From: Pedobacter sp. BMA
Lineage (GTDB): Bacteria; Bacteroidota; Bacteroidia; Sphingobacteriales; Sphingobacteriaceae
Length of the DNA stretch: 64,000 nt
Direction: 5' to 3'
Assembly: GCF_001027745.1 (NCBI RefSeq)
Contig: NZ_LECU01000002.1
Coordinates: 186,001-250,000, forward strand
How positions within the stretch are numbered: position 1 is the stretch's first letter; every line of letters starts with the position of its first letter. Of this stretch, positions 60,367 through 64,000 are shown piece after piece. The notes beneath the pieces are model-generated. The model ran no database searches, was not told the DNA's origin, and saw only the letters and a list, made by a program, of their open reading frames with translations. The translations under genes and the position numbers were made by a program.

Positions 60367-61530
60367 ATGATCACGCTATTCTGGCTTTCCCTTGCCATCG
60401 TATTCTACACTTTCCTGGGTTATGGCCTGTTGCTTTATATTTTAATCAGGCTAAAACGGGTATTCAGCAAACCTGTCCGGCATGTATTAAATACACTTCC
60501 AACAGTTACTTTGCTGGTTGCTGCATGGAATGAGGAGGATATGATTGAACAGAAAATCAATAATACCCTTGCCCTCGATTATCCCGCTGACCGCTTCCAG
60601 ATCATTTTTATATCCGACGGTTCTACCGACAGGACTCAGGAATATATCCAGCCATTCAAGCAAATTGTTTCCATGCACATTGATGAAAGGAACGGCAAAA
60701 TGGCGGCAATTAAAAGGGCCATCCCGGCAGTTACAGGAGAGATCATTGTATTTTCCGACGCCAATACTTTGTTAAATGAGCAGGCCATAAAAGAACTGGT
60801 GAAACACTATCAGAATAAAAAAGTAGGCGCCGTTGCAGGTGAAAAACGAATCCTGGTAGACGCCCAAGCCGATGCCAGTTCTGCCGGAGAAGGGTTTTAC
60901 TGGAAATATGAGTCGAAGTTGAAAACATGGGATTACGAACTGTACTCTAACGTAGGTGCCGCCGGCGAACTGTTTAGCATCCGAACAGCCTTGTATCAGC
61001 CTGTTGAAACCGATACCATTATTGATGACCATATGATTGCGATGAGAATTGCCGAACAAGGCTACATCATCGCCTATGAGCCGAATGCCTATGCCTCCGA
61101 AACTGCATCAGCCAACACCAGAGAAGAACTAAAGCGTAAAATTCGGATTGCTGCAGGCGGTATTCAATCGATCTTCAGGCTTAAAAAATCTGCAAATCCA
61201 TTCAACCATCCCATACTAACTTTTCAATACCTGTCACACCGGGTACTCCGCTGGACGGTTACACCATTCCTCATTATTCTTGCCTTCATACTTAATATTG
61301 CACTGGTTGCCACCACAAATAATAATGTTTATACCGTATTGCTCATCGCCCAAATATTCTTTTACAGCGCGGCCTTCATCGGTTTAATCTTTGAAAGAAG
61401 GAACATTAAAATCAAATCGTTTTTTGTCCCCTACTATTTCTGTGTGATGAATTATGCCGTGATCGCCGGAATCGGCCGATACATCAAAAAGAACCAAAGC
61501 GCAGCCTGGGAAAGATCACTCAGAAAATAA
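60367..61530 (+). CDS. family 2 glycosyltransferase, membrane-bound processive type
   Basis: This 387-residue protein has an N-terminal membrane helix (FWLSLAIVFYTFLGYGLLLY), a GT2 catalytic core, and two or three C-terminal helices (TPFLIILAFILNIALVATTN; VYTVLLIAQIFFYSAAFIGL). Donor-site residues are in 'LLVAAWNEEDMIEQKI' and 'IIFISDGSTDRTQEYI'. The DxN motif is in 'VFSDANTLLNEQAIKEL', and the later acidic motif is in 'TDTIIDDHMIAMRIAEQGY'. It resembles hyaluronan/cellulose-synthase-like GT2 enzymes and probably builds a surface polysaccharide or glycolipid. It is the last gene before the assembly-line gene. Confidence 0.9.
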   Translation: MITLFWLSLAIVFYTFLGYGLLLYILIRLKRVFSKPVRHVLNTLPTVTLLVAAWNEEDMIEQKINNTLALDYPADRFQIIFISDGSTDRTQEYIQPFKQIVSMHIDERNGKMAAIKRAIPAVTGEIIVFSDANTLLNEQAIKELVKHYQNKKVGAVAGEKRILVDAQADASSAGEGFYWKYESKLKTWDYELYSNVGAAGELFSIRTALYQPVETDTIIDDHMIAMRIAEQGYIIAYEPNAYASETASANTREELKRKIRIAAGGIQSIFRLKKSANPFNHPILTFQYLSHRVLRWTVTPFLIILAFILNIALVATTNNNVYTVLLIAQIFFYSAAFIGLIFERRNIKIKSFFVPYYFCVMNYAVIAGIGRYIKKNQSAAWERSLRK

Positions 61531-61535
61531 AAAAC

Positions 61536-61576
61536 AAACGCTGAAGGCATCAACCCGCAATAGCCCTTCAGCGTTT
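61536..61576 (+). terminator. hairpin after the second glycosyltransferase
   Basis: Perfect 12-base arms AAACGCTGAAGG (61536-61547) and CCTTCAGCGTTT (61565-61576) enclose a 17-base loop, 5 bases after the stop codon. Only three T residues end the stem. It should end the glycosyltransferase transcript before the assembly-line gene. Confidence 0.75.
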
Positions 61577-61676
61577 CCAGTTTCTCCCCCGCCCCCCGTG
61601 GCAAAATAAAAACGCTTCTAAACATTCTCCGCCCTGCCTTCTATTTACTTACATCCGCATATGGTAAAAGATACCG

Positions 61677-61757
61677 TCGGCAGCGCCCTATAAAGCCATT
61701 CCGTGGCTCCGCCTTTCCGTGGCTAAATTAACATGCCGGAGGCATGCCCCCTGCCGA
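61677..61757. repeat. intergenic repeat-like structured element
   Basis: Outer inverted arms TCGGCAG/CTGCCGA enclose direct repeats of TTCCGTGGCT near 61699 and 61715 and a perfect 6-base hairpin with 3-base loop at 61732-61746. GC content is above its surroundings. The make-up suggests a dispersed palindromic element rather than a gene-specific control site. Confidence 0.5.
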
Positions 61758-61904
61758 TAGCCCTTTCGCACTATTTTCAGCACCGCATATAACCGGTATT
61801 TTAGTACACGCAAAAAAGATAACCGGCTTAAAGCTACAGTACTGCTTTACAGTCACTTAATCATTTACGCACAAAATTAACGATCCAGTTAACCCCGGTT
61901 TTGT

Positions 61905-64000
61905 ATGCTTAATAATACCCTCATATCCCGTTTTTCCGAGCACTGTAGTGTAAGCCCACATAGCATTGCTCTCGAACTTAATAATGAATCGTTAACCTAT
62001 CAGGAACTCGACAACCAGTCAAATCAACTTGCAAACTTATTGGTTAACACAGGAGTAAAACCAAATAACCATATCCCAATACTTCTAAACCGGTCATTTG
62101 AAATGATCATAGCCATTTTGGCCACAATGAAATGCGGGGCAACTTACATCCCTATCGATCCTTCTTCCCCTTCGCAGAGAATCAATTATATATTGAATGA
62201 TCTGCAGGCTGATTTTTTAATTACCGAAGGAGCAAACGAACTGAATTTTGCTGGTACCACTATCAAAGCCGACGATCCGCAACTTTCAATACAATCCTGT
62301 GAAAAAATTCAAATCCAGGGAGCACACTGTGATATCTGTTACATCATATATACCTCTGGTTCCACCGGCAAACCAAAAGGTGTAATGATCGGTGATCAGG
62401 CCGTCGGTCACTTCATCAACAGCCAAAGTGAATACTATGGAATTGGGAATGATGACCGGATACTGCTTTTTTCCAGCTTCGCCTTCGATGCATCAGTTGA
62501 ACAAATCTTTCTGGCTTTAACTACAGGTGCATCTTTAATATTAATACCTGAAGAATATTTAATAGACGTTAAACGGTTCACACAATATGTTCAGGATAAA
62601 AAAGTAACCCATCTCGATGTCACTCCTGGGTTTCTCGACAACCTGAATCCCGATCACTTCAACAACCTCAAACGGATCGTTGTAGGTGGAGACACCTGCC
62701 CAAAAAGTCTTTACCTCAAATGGCAGGCAAAGGGGACATTTTACAACGCCTACGGGCCCACTGAAGCAACAGTAACCGCAACCCTCTTCAAATGTAGTCC
62801 ACACCAGTTGTCGTTGTCTTCAGGTTTGCCCATTGGGAAACCAGTAAACGGAACAGGGGTATATATTCTCGACGAAACAAAAAGACAAGTAGCAAATGGC
62901 GTTGCTGGCGAAATTTATTTGAGCGGAGAACATCTCGCCAAGGGCTACCTCAACAATCCTGAACTTACAGACGAACGCTTTGCCATGATAGATATATCCG
63001 GCCCGCAACGATTGTATAAAACCGGTGATCTCGGCCGGCTTCTTGCAAATGGAAACATAGAATTCTTAGGGCGGATAGATAGCCAGGTTAAGATAAGGGG
63101 ATACCGGGTGGAGCTGGGCGAAATCGAAACCGCATTGAGCACACTCCCCAACATCAGCCAGTCTGTTGTGGTGGTCAAAAGTCACGACCTAGGCGACAAG
63201 CAATTAGTAGCCTTTGTTGTTGCTGCGAATTCATTTTCCAAAGAAGCTGCTGAAGCAGCACTTTCTGCAAACCTTCCCGAATTCATGATCCCAAAAATAT
63301 GGGTTCAGCTTAACCACATGCCATTAACAGTAAACGGAAAAATCGATAGGAATGCATTGGAAGTTCCCGACTACGCCGACTTACTGCACACCCCTTATGC
63401 ACAACCTAAAACAAAACTCGAAACTAAAATAGCCGCCATCTGGAAACAGGTACTCGATGTAAAACGAGTGGGACTAAACGACAACTTTTTTGATCTCGGA
63501 GGAAATTCACTCCTGTCGCAAAAACTGATGCTGGCCATGCAGGAACAAAATATTGTGCTGCCTATCGCAAAACTGTATCAATATCCTACAATAGCGGGAT
63601 TAGCAAAATACCTGGATAAATCTGCCGAAAAAAACACCAATACAAAACGCCATCAGGCACAAGCCGGAAGAAATATAGCGGTGGTTGGCCTGGCAGGTCG
63701 CTTTCCCGGTGCAGATACTGTCGGCGAGTTATGGGACCTGCTTTGCAAAGGAAAAGAAACCACCACATTCTTTACCAGCGGTGAGCTGGATGTAAACATA
63801 CCCGACAATATCAAAAACGACGACCTTTATGTAAAGGCCCGGGGAATCATTAACGATACCATGATGTTCGATCCCGATTTCTTCGGCATCAATAAAAAGC
63901 TTGCTGAACTCATGGATCCTCAGCAAAGGATATTTCTCGAGATTGCATTCGAGCTACTGGAGAAAACTGGTCATTTGCAAAAAACCGATCAATATAAAAC
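61905..64000 (+). CDS. hybrid NRPS/PKS, N-terminal part: adenylation, carrier, ketosynthase start
   Basis: This gene runs off the window end after 698 codons. It begins directly with an adenylation domain (about 15-500). Core motifs are YTSGSTGKPKG (Tyr149), FDASV (Asp195), NAYGPTEA, 'YKTGDL', 'GRIDSQVKIRGYRVELGEIE' and NGKIDR (Lys479). A carrier domain follows with its pantetheine serine at Ser535 (FFDLGGNSL). From about residue 590 a ketosynthase starts (IAVVGLAGRFPGADTVGELW; FDPDFFGI; LMDPQQRIFLEIAFELLE). The ketosynthase cysteine and all later domains lie outside. No condensation domain precedes, so this is a loading module that activates an amino acid and passes it to polyketide extension. 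The product is unknown. Confidence 0.93.
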   Translation, partial: MLNNTLISRFSEHCSVSPHSIALELNNESLTYQELDNQSNQLANLLVNTGVKPNNHIPILLNRSFEMIIAILATMKCGATYIPIDPSSPSQRINYILNDLQADFLITEGANELNFAGTTIKADDPQLSIQSCEKIQIQGAHCDICYIIYTSGSTGKPKGVMIGDQAVGHFINSQSEYYGIGNDDRILLFSSFAFDASVEQIFLALTTGASLILIPEEYLIDVKRFTQYVQDKKVTHLDVTPGFLDNLNPDHFNNLKRIVVGGDTCPKSLYLKWQAKGTFYNAYGPTEATVTATLFKCSPHQLSLSSGLPIGKPVNGTGVYILDETKRQVANGVAGEIYLSGEHLAKGYLNNPELTDERFAMIDISGPQRLYKTGDLGRLLANGNIEFLGRIDSQVKIRGYRVELGEIETALSTLPNISQSVVVVKSHDLGDKQLVAFVVAANSFSKEAAEAALSANLPEFMIPKIWVQLNHMPLTVNGKIDRNALEVPDYADLLHTPYAQPKTKLETKIAAIWKQVLDVKRVGLNDNFFDLGGNSLLSQKLMLAMQEQNIVLPIAKLYQYPTIAGLAKYLDKSAEKNTNTKRHQAQAGRNIAVVGLAGRFPGADTVGELWDLLCKGKETTTFFTSGELDVNIPDNIKNDDLYVKARGIINDTMMFDPDFFGINKKLAELMDPQQRIFLEIAFELLEKTGHLQKTDQYK

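Larger units (their letters stand above)
61531..61904. other. 374-base structured intergenic region before the NRPS/PKS gene
   Basis: After the hairpin at its left end, a second structured block lies at 61677-61757. TCGGCAG (61677-61683) and CTGCCGA (61751-61757) form outer arms. Inside are two copies of TTCCGTGGCT and a tight CATGCC-GGA-GGCATG hairpin (61732-61746). The rest is a plausible promoter region with no clear -33/-7 pair. No open frame of note was seen. Confidence 0.55.

Noticed and set aside
1-64000. Possible CRISPR arrays, insertion sequences, integrases or phage genes
   Set aside because: No regularly spaced direct repeats of 25-40 bases, transposase motifs or phage structural proteins were seen on either strand.

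Overview
The window looks like chromosome from a Bacteroidota bacterium, most likely family Sphingobacteriaceae (Pedobacter-like). The signs are a SusC/SusD pair with an attached surface lipoprotein, a second TonB receptor with a carboxypeptidase-like plug extension, a DUF6266 protein, an SDR-type fructuronate reductase beside UxuA, no purine-rich Shine-Dalgarno sequences at most starts, and several promoter boxes of the Bacteroidota TAnnTTTG type. This placement rests on gene content, not on a search. Base composition appears uniform and moderately AT-rich by eye. I see no insertion sequence, phage, integrase or CRISPR array.

Layout. 1-8.8 kb: MATE exporter, DUF6266 protein, a rifampin ADP-ribosyltransferase (arr), and a minus-strand operon susC-susD-LamG lipoprotein closed by a hairpin terminator. 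8.9-13.4 kb: a short UvrA paralogue, a small unknown, a PQQ-type sugar dehydrogenase lipoprotein, then tRNA-Arg(TCT) with a recognisable promoter. 13.5-20.4 kb: a hexuronide locus with a GH2 beta-glucuronidase-like enzyme, a GH30 glycosidase, an SDR mannonate/fructuronate oxidoreductase and mannonate dehydratase UxuA. It faces a divergent LacI regulator preceded by a perfect 16-bp palindrome. 20.4-24.6 kb: an MFS exporter and a divergent MarR regulator, each with a GTAAA-N5-TTTAC site placed identically on its promoter, then a WalJ-like hydrolase, aquaporin and a thiol peroxidase of the glutathione-peroxidase family.

24.7-44.8 kb is mainly housekeeping and envelope: topoisomerase I, two small proteins, the alpha-2-macroglobulin/PbpC pair, lysoplasmalogenase, an OB-fold protein, PAP2 phosphatase, a Crp-type regulator, an unusual HAD hydrolase, aldose epimerase, an aldo/keto reductase, a CDF metal transporter and a DUF3095 protein. 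44.9-58.8 kb: siderophore-type TonB receptor, small proteins, LigD (no Ku seen here), a GT87-like membrane protein, a serine hydrolase, a VOC protein, a luciferase-like oxidoreductase, an esterase and a sulfatase.

59-64 kb: a small protein, two family 2 glycosyltransferases, a structured intergenic stretch, and the beginning of a large assembly-line gene read from position 61905 to the window edge. It encodes adenylation, carrier and the first part of a ketosynthase domain, so it is a hybrid NRPS/PKS that starts without a condensation domain. This is the most likely place for an undescribed biosynthetic system, and the window cuts it off after about 698 residues.

The genes fall into several independent transcription units. 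Many convergent pairs are separated by only 2-25 bases without an obvious terminator, while others share clear bidirectional hairpins.
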